A stretch of 64,000 bases of DNA. Source: DATDIC01 sp963777625 (GTDB taxonomy: Bacteria; Pseudomonadota; Alphaproteobacteria; Acetobacterales; Acetobacteraceae). Below, one piece after another: positions 35,798 through 43,544 of this stretch. Numbering within the stretch: the first letter of the stretch is position 1; each line of letters begins with the position of its first letter. The notes beneath the pieces were generated by a model. It had not been told where the DNA came from, ran no database searches, and saw only the letters and a program-made list of their open reading frames with translations. The DNA lies in the NCBI GenBank assembly GCA_963777625.1, contig CAVZRO010000035.1:62001-126000 (forward strand), written 5' to 3'. Made by a program: the position numbers and the translations under genes.

Positions 35798-37032
35798 GCC
35801 GCGCCCACGGCCACGCCGATCGACCGCACAGCCGCGCGCAGCGCCTCCCCGTCCAAGCGCGCCGCCGCCGCCCGCCCGCGCGCGCCCAGCCCGGCGCGCA
35901 GCCCGGAGTCATCCGCCAGCCGGCGCAGCATCGAAGCCGCTGCCTCGATATCGGGCTCGGCCCACATCGCGCCCGGCGCCTGATACACCCCACGCGGATC
36001 GCGCGCCTCGATCAGCCGGTATGGAACCAGCGCCGCGCTGGACTCGTCCATGAAGTCCATATTGCCCGACCAGCCGGTCGCCACCACTGGTCTGCCCAGC
36101 TTCATCGCCTCCGCCAGCACCAGCCCGAACCCTTCGCTCCGGTGCAGCGACAGCACGACGTCCGCCGCCGCAGTGAAGGCCAGCGCATCGGCCGGCGGCA
36201 GCGTGCGTGTCTCGAGCCGGATGTTCGGAACGCCTGAAACCATAGCGGCCACGCGCGCGAAATCGTCGGGAAAATGGTCCGGATTGCCGAGCCGCAACAC
36301 CAGCACGCGGTCCATCCGCTCGCCGAACGCCGCCCGAAACGCCGCGATCGCCGCCAACGGGTTCTTGCGCTCGAACGACGACGCCAGGTTGGCCGATACC
36401 AGCACCACCAGCGCATCATCGGGCAACCCGAACGCACGCCGATCCAGCGTCGCCGGCGTGCCTCCGGCAAGCGCAACCGGGTGCGGCACGACGCGCACCT
36501 GCCCCGGCAGCAGCGTTTCCAACGCCGTTGCGGTGAACCGCGACGGCACCCACGCCGCGTGCACGAACCGGGCGCCGATGCGCCAATCAGGCGACACGGA
36601 CGGCAGCTCCCACGCCCAATATCCGATCACCCGCCGCCCGCCGGTCAAACCACGTGGCAAACGCAACGACACCATCGGCAGCATCGGCGCGTTGACATGC
36701 AGCACCAGCGCCGCATCGGGCGGCATCTCGCGCGCGACCGGCGCCGGCATGTCGCCGCGATGCGCCGGCAGCAGCGGGCCGATATCCAGCGGCCAGCATG
36801 CAATGCCCAACAGCTCCAGCGCGCGCAGCATCAGCCGCGCGCTCTCCCCCAGGCCGGAGGCGCGTGACAACTCGCCCGCAACGATGATCCCGCCGCTGAT
36901 CGCCGGCGGCGTCGCACTGATCCGCGGCGCCATTCGCGACATGGCCGCCAGCGCGATCCGCCGGCGCATCCGCGGCGGCAGCATGCGCCACGCCCGGTGC
37001 GGCAGTGTAACGCCGGGTGCCAGTTTACCCAT
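35794..37032 (-). CDS. Glycosyltransferase (GT-B, family 4-like)
   Basis: 412 residues. The N-terminal half has GGIIVAGELSRASGLGESAR (a glycine-rich loop common in this group), DAALVLHVNAPMLPMVSLRL and YWAWELPSVSPDWRIGARFV with AAWVPSRFTATALETLL. The C-terminal half has VVLVSANLASSFERKNPLAA, LALRLGNPDH-like VLVLRLGNPDHFPDDFARVA and the sugar-nucleotide loop LSLHRSEGFGLVLAEAMKLG with GRPVVATGWSGNMDFM. Probably cytoplasmic and acting on a membrane-bound glycan precursor. First gene of the minus-strand unit; 98 bp separate it from the divergent ArgE-like gene. Confidence 0.88.
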   Translation of the reverse strand: MGKLAPGVTLPHRAWRMLPPRMRRRIALAAMSRMAPRISATPPAISGGIIVAGELSRASGLGESARLMLRALELLGIACWPLDIGPLLPAHRGDMPAPVAREMPPDAALVLHVNAPMLPMVSLRLPRGLTGGRRVIGYWAWELPSVSPDWRIGARFVHAAWVPSRFTATALETLLPGQVRVVPHPVALAGGTPATLDRRAFGLPDDALVVLVSANLASSFERKNPLAAIAAFRAAFGERMDRVLVLRLGNPDHFPDDFARVAAMVSGVPNIRLETRTLPPADALAFTAAADVVLSLHRSEGFGLVLAEAMKLGRPVVATGWSGNMDFMDESSAALVPYRLIEARDPRGVYQAPGAMWAEPDIEAAASMLRRLADDSGLRAGLGARGRAAAARLDGEALRAAVRSIGVAVGAA

Positions 37033-37130
37033 TGCTCAGGCCGAACTTTGCGAAACTGTCACAAGATATCACCGGGGCGCCGACCGGCGTGCCGTTTGCC
37101 GTGCGCCGCCACACGTATAAGCTGCCCGAC

Positions 37131-38306
37131 ATGAACCGACCAAAACCCGGCGATCGGGTCAGCACGACGGACATGCTCGCCCGGCTGACCGCGTTCGATA
37201 CCACGAGCCGCAATTCGAATCTGGAGCTGATCGGCTTCGTCCGCGCGTGGCTCGATCAGCACGGCGTAACATACCGGGTCAGCCAGGATGCCGCCGGTAC
37301 GAAGGCGAACCTGCACGCGACCATCGGACCGCAGGAACCGGGCGGCATCGCGCTGTCCGGCCATGTCGATACGGTCCCCGTCGATGGCCAGTCCTGGACC
37401 AGCGACCCGTTCACGCTGCGCCGCCAGGATGATCGGCTCTATGCGCGCGGCGCCTGCGACATGAAAGGCTTCGTCGCCTCCTGCCTCGCGGCGGTTCCCG
37501 ACATCAAGCATCGTCGCCTTACTCGTCCCGTGCATCTGTTCATCTCCTACGACGAGGAAGTGGGCTGCTTCGGCGCCGTCCGCCTGCTCGAAGATATCCG
37601 CCAGTCCGGCCTGAAACCTGCGCTCTGCGTCGTCGGCGAGCCATCCGGCATGAAACCGATCGTCGCGCACAAGGGCAAGCTGAACTGCCTGGTCCACGTG
37701 AAGGGCCGTCCCGGTCATTCCAGCGAACCGGCCAAGGGCGTCAACGCCGTCCACGCGGCCGGCGAAGCCATCGCGTACGTCGCCGCCGAAGCACGCCGGC
37801 TCGCCAAGGACGGCCCGTTCGAGGACGGCTTCGACCCGCCGCACACCACTATCCATGTCGGCACCGTGCAGGGCGGCACGATCCTCAATATCATCCCCGA
37901 ACGCGCCGATTTCCACATGGAATGGCGCAACATCCCCGCCGACGACACGCAAGCCCAGCTCGATCGCATGCGCGCTTTCGTCGCCGCCCATATCGAACCG
38001 CCCATGCACGCGGTCGATCCCCGCACCGGCTTCAGCTTCGAGGTCAAGGTGCGCATGCCGGGACTCGCGCTGTCGCCGGACCATGAACTCACTGAATTGA
38101 TCAAGCAGATCACCGGGTCCAACAGCACGGGAAAGGTCAGCTACGGCACCGAGGGCGGGTTCTATCAGGAGGCCGGAATTGCCACCATCGTTTGCGGGCC
38201 CGGCCACATCGCGCAGGCCCATCAGCCCGATGAATGGATCGCCGAAAGCGAGCTGACCGCCTGCGATGGTTTCATTCGCGCTCTTATCGATCGCGTGTCA
38301 GGATAG
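37131..38306 (+). CDS. argE: Acetylornithine deacetylase (M20 family)
   Basis: 391 residues from ATG 37131; the frame is open from 37017 but that part is not family-like. M20 features: ALSGHVDTVPVDGQSWTSDP (first zinc His and catalytic Asp), LYARGACDMKGFVASCLAAV (bridging Asp), LFISYDEEVGCFGAVRLLED (general base Glu and ligand), CVVGEPSGMKPIVAHKG, dimerisation-domain GRPGHSSEPAKGVNAVHAA and the final His in VCGPGHIAQAHQPDEWIA. It removes the acetyl group from N2-acetylornithine in arginine synthesis, or acts on a related N-acyl amino acid. The next gene follows after 3 bp and also belongs to an N-acyl hydrolase family. Confidence 0.88.
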   Translation: MNRPKPGDRVSTTDMLARLTAFDTTSRNSNLELIGFVRAWLDQHGVTYRVSQDAAGTKANLHATIGPQEPGGIALSGHVDTVPVDGQSWTSDPFTLRRQDDRLYARGACDMKGFVASCLAAVPDIKHRRLTRPVHLFISYDEEVGCFGAVRLLEDIRQSGLKPALCVVGEPSGMKPIVAHKGKLNCLVHVKGRPGHSSEPAKGVNAVHAAGEAIAYVAAEARRLAKDGPFEDGFDPPHTTIHVGTVQGGTILNIIPERADFHMEWRNIPADDTQAQLDRMRAFVAAHIEPPMHAVDPRTGFSFEVKVRMPGLALSPDHELTELIKQITGSNSTGKVSYGTEGGFYQEAGIATIVCGPGHIAQAHQPDEWIAESELTACDGFIRALIDRVSG

Positions 38307-38309
38307 ACG

Positions 38310-39263
38310 ATGTCGGACCCGGTCCAAACTCCACTGCCGCATTTCGATGTCCGGCTGACCGCGCCCGACATCGATCCGTGGCGGGAGGGGAACACCGGCA
38401 CTCCCGGCTTCACGAGCTGGACCGCCGCCCGTCCCGGGCCGCACGTCGCGCTGCTCGCGCTCTCCCACGGCAACGAGCTGGGGGGTGCCATCGTGCTCGA
38501 CCGGCTGCTGCGCGACGGGCTGCGGCCGAGCCGCGGAAAGCTGACATTCGGCTTCATGAACCTCACCGCGTTCGACCAGTTCGATCCGCGCCAGCCGACG
38601 CTGTCGCGCTTCGTTGACGAGGACATCAACCGCGTCTGGGATGACGCGGTGCTGGACGGGCCGCGCCAATCGGTCGAACTGGCCCGTGCACGAGAGGTCC
38701 GTCCGCTGATCGATTCGGTCGATATCCTCCTCGACCTGCACTCCATGCTGTGGCCGTCCGACCCGCTGATCCTGTGCGGTGGGTCCGGCAAGGGCCGCCG
38801 TCTCGCCGCCGGGATCGGCGCACCGGAACTGGCGGTCGCGGACCATGGGCATGTCGGCGGACGGCGCCTGATCGATTATGGCCGGTTCAGCGACCCCAGC
38901 AGTCCCTGCATGGCCAATCTGGTGGAGGCCGGCCAGCACTGGGAGCCGGCAACAGTCGAGACGACGCTGGCCAGCGTTGCCGGACTGCTGAACTGGCTCG
39001 ATGTGGCCCCGCCCACCCTGCCGCCGCCGTCCCGCCGCACCCAGCGCTTCGCCGAGGTCACCGTCGCGGTCACCGCCGCCACCACCGGCTTCGCCTTCGT
39101 GCAGCCCTGGCGCGGCGGCGACATCATCACCCGCCGCAACACGCTGATCGCTTTCGACGGACAGGTGGAAGTGCGTACCCCGCATGACGAATGCCTGCTG
39201 GTGATGCCCAGCCTGCGTCCGAGCCGCGGTCACACGGCGGTGCGACTCGCCCGCTTTGCCTGA
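38310..39263 (+). CDS. Succinylglutamate desuccinylase/aspartoacylase family protein
   Basis: 317 residues. The zinc site is LLALSHGNELGGAIVLDRLL (His and Glu) plus ILLDLHSMLWPSD (second His); FGFMNLTAFDQFDPRQPTLS and VDEDINRVWDDAVL match the AstE/AspA fold with its carboxypeptidase-like N-terminal domain. The C-terminal part (TTGFAFVQPWRGGDIITRRN) is the barrel domain. The enzyme should hydrolyse an N-acyl amino acid. Placed 3 bp after an M20 deacylase, it suggests successive processing of N-acylated amino acids; the substrate is not defined. Confidence 0.85.
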   Translation: MSDPVQTPLPHFDVRLTAPDIDPWREGNTGTPGFTSWTAARPGPHVALLALSHGNELGGAIVLDRLLRDGLRPSRGKLTFGFMNLTAFDQFDPRQPTLSRFVDEDINRVWDDAVLDGPRQSVELARAREVRPLIDSVDILLDLHSMLWPSDPLILCGGSGKGRRLAAGIGAPELAVADHGHVGGRRLIDYGRFSDPSSPCMANLVEAGQHWEPATVETTLASVAGLLNWLDVAPPTLPPPSRRTQRFAEVTVAVTAATTGFAFVQPWRGGDIITRRNTLIAFDGQVEVRTPHDECLLVMPSLRPSRGHTAVRLARFA

Positions 39264-39313
39264 GGGTTCGGCCGCCCTATCGTGCCGTCCGCCGTCACGC
39301 TCCGAGGAGACGC

Positions 39314-39784
39314 ATGCAATTTCACGCCGCGCTGATCGCCCCGCTCCTGGCCGCCGCGCTCGTCGCCGCGCCGCCATCCGATCACTCCCACGCCCAGTCC
39401 AACATGCCGCAGGGCTTCCTGCTCGGGTCCTGGACCGGTGGGTTGTTTCCCGCGCCAGCCGTGCTCTCCGCCGAGCAGTGCCTGCTGCAGCCGACCGTCA
39501 TCTTCACGCGCGATCTTGTCCTGCGCGCCACGCTGACCGACCAGTTCTACATCCAGCGGCTGATCGAGACCGCGCGCGGCACCGGCAGCGGTGTTGATTT
39601 CCGCTTCGCCGAGGCAGCGTCGGCGGGATCCTCGGACCCGCTGTCGCTCAGCGGCGCCGCCGGCGGCGGGTTCGGCTGCGAAGACCCGAACCTGCTGCAC
39701 GTCCAGCGCGTCTCGCCGAATCAGATCCGCTTCCCCGGCTGCAGCGACTTTCCGTTTCCCCTGCTGCGCTGCCCCGCCGGCTGA
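39314..39784 (+). CDS. Secreted protein of unknown function
   Basis: 156 residues from ATG 39314, preceded by GAGGAGA (39304-39310). A signal peptide (MQFHAALIAPLLAAALVAAP) is followed by SNMPQGFLLGSWTGGLFPAP, CLLQPTVIFTRDLVLRATLT, IETARGTGSGVDFRFAE and a C-terminal part with three cysteines (GFGCEDPNLLHVQRVSPNQI; FPGCSDFPFPLLRCPAG). I know similar small exported proteins only as hypothetical in Acetobacteraceae. It sits between the N-acyl hydrolases and the thiamine-diphosphate enzyme. Confidence 0.75.
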   Translation: MQFHAALIAPLLAAALVAAPPSDHSHAQSNMPQGFLLGSWTGGLFPAPAVLSAEQCLLQPTVIFTRDLVLRATLTDQFYIQRLIETARGTGSGVDFRFAEAASAGSSDPLSLSGAAGGGFGCEDPNLLHVQRVSPNQIRFPGCSDFPFPLLRCPAG

Positions 39785-39811
39785 GGCCCCGATGCCCAGG
39801 AGACGCCAACC

Positions 39812-41497
39812 ATGACTCGCACCGTCGCCCGCCTGCTCGCTGAAAGCCTGCAGGCCCACGAGGTCGATCAGATCTTCTGCGTTCCCGGCGAGAGCTATGT
39901 CGGCCTCACCAGTGCGCTGGCGGAGACCAACGCCGTCCGCCTTATTGTCTGCCGCCACGAAGGCGGCGCCGGCTTCATGGCTGCGGCGGATGGGCGCCTG
40001 CGCCCGCGTGCCGGCGTCTGTGTCGTCTCCCGCGGACCCGGCCTGTCCAACGCCATGGTGTCGCTGCATTCGGCTTATCACGACGCCACCCCCATGGTGA
40101 TGCTGATCGGCCAGGTCGAGCGCGCGGATTTCGGCCGCCTGGCGTTGCAGGAACAGAACTACTCGCGCCTGCTGTCCGACGTCACCAAATCGGTGATCGA
40201 GGTCAACGAGCCGGTGCAGGCCTCCGAAGCCATCGCCCGCGCGTTCCACCTGGCGGAAAGCGGCACGCCTGGACCAGTCGCGGTGATCCTGCCGGAGGAC
40301 ATTTTCGACGCAACCACCGACGCGTCGCTGAACCAGCCGCGCCCGCGCGCCCTGGCGGCGCCGCGTGCCGCGGACCTCGATCGGCTGGCGGAGATGCTGG
40401 CGCGGTCGGAGCGCCCGCTGATCCTGGTCGGCGGCGCCATGGTGACGGATACACTGTACGACGCGTCGGCCAGCGACGATCTCCGTCGTCTCGCCGAGCA
40501 ATGGATGTTGCCGATCTCGCCCACCCATCGGCGCCCGCAACTGTTCGATTCGAAACATCCGAACTACGGCGGTTACATGGGCATCCGCGTGCCGCCGAAG
40601 CACATCGCCGAGATGAAGCGCGCCGACCTACTGATCGCGCTGGGCGAGCGACTCACCGACACGGTCAGCCAGTCCTACAGCTTCCCCGCCGCCCCGCAGC
40701 CGCAGCTTCCGCTGGTGCAGGTCTGGCCCGATGCCAACGAGATCGGCCGCGTCTGGCACGTCGATCTCGGCATCGCCTGCTCGCCGCACGAGGTGATCAA
40801 GGGGTTGCTGGCACGCGGCGCACCGGCGGGGGCCGACAAGCGCCGCGCCTGGGTGAACGGTCTGCACGCCATCCATCGCAGCCTGATGGAACCGGTGTGG
40901 GAGCCGACCTCGGACGGCGTCAATTTCGCCGCCGTCGCGGTCGAGGTGAACAAGCACCTTGCGCCCGACGCCACGGTTACTTCGGACGCCGGGAATTTCG
41001 GCAGCTATCTGCACCGTTACCTCGACTTCAAGCCGGGCCAGCAATTCCTGTCCTCGGTGGTCGGCGCGATGGGATCAGGCGTGCCGATGGCGGTGGCGGC
41101 CGGGCTGCGTCGCCCGGGCACTCAGGTCGTTGCATTTGTCGGCGACGGCGGCGCGCTGATGATGGGCAACGAGATCGCCACCGCTTGCCAGTACGGCACT
41201 AACCCGATCCTGGTCATCTCCGACAACAGCATGTACGGCACGATCGGCATGCACAGCTACGTGCGCTACCCGGACCGCCCGTTCATGGCGGCGACCCGGC
41301 TCACCAATCCGGACTTCGCCGCCTGGGGCCGTTCCTTCGGCGCCGAGGGCATTACCATTCGCGATGAATCCGAAGTCGCTGCCGGCATTGCCCGCGCCTT
41401 CGCGGTCCGCACCCGCCCGGTGGTGGTGCACTGCCTGACCTCGGCAATTCAAATGAGCGCCTGGCGCCGCTACGAACGCGGAGAAACATTGCCATGA
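39812..41497 (+). CDS. Thiamine-diphosphate-dependent enzyme (acetolactate synthase large-subunit family)
   Basis: 561 residues with the three-domain POX/AHAS plan. The catalytic Glu lies in LIVCRHEGGAGFMAAADGR; the N-terminal domain ends with GPVAVILPEDIF. The central domain has RPLILVGGAMV and ALGERLTDTVSQ. The cofactor motif runs from VAFVGDGGALMMGNEIATAC to ILVISDNSMYGTIGMH. It may be a non-anabolic homologue, since no regulatory subunit ilvN is adjacent and substrate-site residues cannot be judged. Likely reaction: decarboxylation of a 2-oxo acid with ligation or oxidation. It overlaps the next small gene by four bases (41494-41497), and a flavin reductase follows. Confidence 0.88.
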   Translation: MTRTVARLLAESLQAHEVDQIFCVPGESYVGLTSALAETNAVRLIVCRHEGGAGFMAAADGRLRPRAGVCVVSRGPGLSNAMVSLHSAYHDATPMVMLIGQVERADFGRLALQEQNYSRLLSDVTKSVIEVNEPVQASEAIARAFHLAESGTPGPVAVILPEDIFDATTDASLNQPRPRALAAPRAADLDRLAEMLARSERPLILVGGAMVTDTLYDASASDDLRRLAEQWMLPISPTHRRPQLFDSKHPNYGGYMGIRVPPKHIAEMKRADLLIALGERLTDTVSQSYSFPAAPQPQLPLVQVWPDANEIGRVWHVDLGIACSPHEVIKGLLARGAPAGADKRRAWVNGLHAIHRSLMEPVWEPTSDGVNFAAVAVEVNKHLAPDATVTSDAGNFGSYLHRYLDFKPGQQFLSSVVGAMGSGVPMAVAAGLRRPGTQVVAFVGDGGALMMGNEIATACQYGTNPILVISDNSMYGTIGMHSYVRYPDRPFMAATRLTNPDFAAWGRSFGAEGITIRDESEVAAGIARAFAVRTRPVVVHCLTSAIQMSAWRRYERGETLP

Positions 41498-41799
41498 TGG
41501 ATCTGAACCAATTCCGCGCCACTCTGGGCGCGGATGCCCCGCCCGCCGGATTGAGCCTCGCCTTGCAGACGCTGTGGTGGGACGCGAAGGGCGACTGGAA
41601 CCAGGCGCATCACTGCGCACAACAGGATGAAGGCAGCACCGGCTCCATGGTGCACGCCTACCTGCACCGCAAGGAGGGCGACATGTCGAACGCCGGCGGC
41701 TGGTACCGTCGCGCCGGCCGCACGCCACCAGACGGCTCGCTTGAAGCCGAATGGGAATCGCTTGCCCGCGAACTGCTCGACCAGGGAGGAGCCTCATGA
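41494..41799 (+). CDS. Conserved hypothetical protein, about 100 residues
   Basis: 101 residues, soluble and rich in Trp/His: LSLALQTLWWDAKGDWNQAH, AQQDEGSTGSMVHAYLHRKE and GGWYRRAGRTPPDGSLEAEW. Similar proteins of this size are widespread in alphaproteobacteria without known function; the sequence suggests two helical hairpins. Start and stop overlap the neighbours by four bases on both sides (41494-41497 and 41796-41799), so it is translated together with the TPP enzyme and the flavin reductase. That coupling suggests a role as partner of one of them. Confidence 0.82.
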   Translation: MMDLNQFRATLGADAPPAGLSLALQTLWWDAKGDWNQAHHCAQQDEGSTGSMVHAYLHRKEGDMSNAGGWYRRAGRTPPDGSLEAEWESLARELLDQGGAS

Positions 41800-42300
41800 A
41801 CGCCGACGCGAAGAAGACCGTGCTGCGAATGATCCCGTACGGCATCTATGTCCTGACGGCGGACGACGGAAACGGCGGCGTCGCTGCCGCCACGGTGAAT
41901 TTCGTCACCCAGACCGCGTTCGCCCCGCCGTTGCTTGTGGTCGGCGTGAAGACCAACTCGGGTGCCTATGCGGTGGTGAAGCACGCTGGGAAATTCGCCC
42001 TGAACATGCTCGGCAAGGACGCCAAGGGCCTCGCCTTCACCTTCTTCAAGCCGGCAAAACTGGAAGACGGCAAGCTGTCGGGCCAGTCCTTTCAGCCGCG
42101 GCACCAACAATGCCCCCATCCTGGACACGGCGATCGGCGCGATCGAGTGCCAGGTGAAGAGCATCGTCGAGCAAGGCGACCACCACATCGTGGTTGCGGA
42201 AGTTACCGAGGCGCACCTGCCGAAACCGATCACCGGCCGCCCGGATGCTGCGATACTGGAAATGAAAGACCTCGGCGACAACGTCTTCTACGGCGGCTGA
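41796..42300 (+). CDS. Flavin reductase family protein, +1 frameshift
   Basis: From ATG 41796 the first frame gives MIPYGIYVLTADDGNGGVAA, ATVNFVTQTAFAPPLLVVGV and the loop KHAGKFALNMLGKDAKGLAF, typical of FMN-binding split-barrel flavin reductases. At 42096-42099 one extra base shifts the frame; the other frame continues GTNNAPILDTAIGAIECQVK, IVEQGDHHIVVAEVTEAHLP and NVFYGG with its stop at 42298-42300. Joined length is about 167 residues, normal for the family. It reduces or carries FMN/FAD for a partner oxygenase, or is a flavoprotein itself. Its end overlaps the convergent lipoprotein gene by 13 bases. Confidence 0.88.
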
Positions 42301-42974
42301 GACCAACTCTCGAAGGCGGTGACCGTTGATGAACGTTGCGAACTCGTCGTGGTCTGGCTTGTCCCGGCCATCCACGTCTTCGATTTCGGGACGAAAGACA
42401 CGGATGCCTCGCGCTGAATGGAGACGCTCGCCGCTGCGGAGTCCACATGGGTTATCTTCGCGGCCACACACTCAAACCAGTCGCGGCCGGCAACATTGGC
42501 AGCGGGGACAAGCAGCAGCGGAACCACTGCGTGTCCGGCCTCTGTCCGCAGCGTGCCGCCCTCGAGTGCAACGAGTACATTATTTGCAGCGGTCTTGTTC
42601 GCCGGAAGGACGCCTGCCAGATCGCGATGGGCGTTGACGCGTGCCGGCCACGTCCACGACCCCGCGCCGCCATGAAATCGCAGCGTTCCCCGAGTGCCGG
42701 TTCGTGTCGTCGCCTTTGAGTGCAGAACTCGTGCCGCGAGGACGAATTCCACCTTCTTGATGCCGACGTTGACGGTGAGTGACACCTCGCGACCCACGGC
42801 CCGGGCGACGCACGCCGTCTGCGTGATTGAAAATGACCAGCTCGCGCTTACTGGCTCCGGCGGTGGTGGGGGATGTGGAACCGCCGGCGCGATCGCGACC
42901 GGTCGCGGCGGCGGTGGAGTTGGATGACACGCGACCAAGGTCGCCAGCAGTGTGCCTGCCGCCACCCAGCGCAT
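42288..42974 (-). CDS. Proline-rich lipoprotein of unknown function
   Basis: 228 residues from ATG 42974. The start is a lipoprotein signal, MRWVAAGTLLATLVACHP, with lipobox LVAC; residues after it are very proline-rich (TPPPPRP.. VPHPPPPPEPVSASW), a flexible tether. A globular part follows (FSITQTACVARAVGREVSLT, KVEFVLAARVLHSKATTRTG, NVLVALEGGTLRTEAGHAVV, RDWFECVAAKITHVDSAAAS). Two cysteines after the lipobox could form a disulfide. The frame is open up to 43154 but that part runs through a dispersed repeat. It is the last gene of the minus-strand run that begins with the ATPase at 45227. Confidence 0.72.
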   Translation of the reverse strand: MRWVAAGTLLATLVACHPTPPPPRPVAIAPAVPHPPPPPEPVSASWSFSITQTACVARAVGREVSLTVNVGIKKVEFVLAARVLHSKATTRTGTRGTLRFHGGAGSWTWPARVNAHRDLAGVLPANKTAANNVLVALEGGTLRTEAGHAVVPLLLVPAANVAGRDWFECVAAKITHVDSAAASVSIQREASVSFVPKSKTWMAGTSQTTTSSQRSSTVTAFESWSQPP

Positions 42975-43009
42975 CCGAGCCGGGATAACCGGCTGGGCCG
43001 AACCACGTT

Positions 43010-43095
43010 CGTCATTCCCGCGGATGCGGGAATCCAGACAAACCCGCAGAATTTCGTGGGCTCTCGCCTGGATGCGCGCTTTCGCGGGCATGACG
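43010..43095. repeat. Dispersed hairpin repeat, two arms
   Basis: CATTCCCGC (from 43013) and GCGGGAATCC form one hairpin. A second, inverted pair follows at about 43065-43093 (CTGGATGCGCGC..GCGGGCATGACG). The element lies between the lipoprotein start (42974) and the end of the secreted-protein gene (43121), so it may act as a transcript-processing or termination site in this unit. Confidence 0.7.
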
Positions 43096-43120
43096 TATCT
43101 AGAGTCCGCGCGGGTTGGTA

Positions 43121-43522
43121 TCATTGAGTTGCTCGGATCGAGAACCGGTACCAATCGCTCAATGCGTATTCGGGATCATTCTCTCCCACCGTGTAGACCC
43201 GCCATGCGTACTCGGCGGGTTTATCGTCCAGCGTCACAGTGACCGTCGTCTGATTGACGTAACTCGCGAAAACATCCGACAGTTTGTTGCTGTCGATGGC
43301 GACCACTTCGACGAAAAATCGCGCCCGCTCATGCCCAAGGTCTGCCTTCCAGACGAGCGTGACATGTGTTGGATCGGAATTCGCCTGGATCTCCACGCCG
43401 TTGGCAGGCGCGAGCAGAATTGCCGGCTCAATTGTCGTGGAGTCTGCGATCGCAAGACGTGGAATCGCAAGCGCAACGGCCGCAATGAGCAGAACAGGAA
43501 CGATGCAATGCGGCCTTGCCAT
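43121..43522 (-). CDS. Secreted fibronectin-III-like protein of unknown function
   Basis: 133 residues. A signal peptide (MARPHCIVPVLLIAAVALAI) is followed by one beta-sandwich-like domain: ILLAPANGVEIQANSDPTHV, TLVWKADLGHERARFFVEVV, VTVTLDDKPAEYAWRVYTVG and DWYRFSIRATQ. The pattern of a Trp in strand B (VW) and Tyr/Trp in strand F (YAWRVYTV) is that of FnIII/Ig-like modules used for protein binding outside the cytoplasm. It follows the ATPase gene by 22 bp on the same strand and is probably cotranscribed. Not recognised as a named family. Confidence 0.75.
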   Translation of the reverse strand: MARPHCIVPVLLIAAVALAIPRLAIADSTTIEPAILLAPANGVEIQANSDPTHVTLVWKADLGHERARFFVEVVAIDSNKLSDVFASYVNQTTVTVTLDDKPAEYAWRVYTVGENDPEYALSDWYRFSIRATQ

Positions 43523-43544
43523 CTCTCACGTCGGCTCCAGGTTT

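Noticed and set aside
39812..41497. Naming the TPP enzyme ilvB
   Set aside because: No ilvN follows and key substrate-site residues cannot be judged by eye; several enzymes of different function share these motifs.
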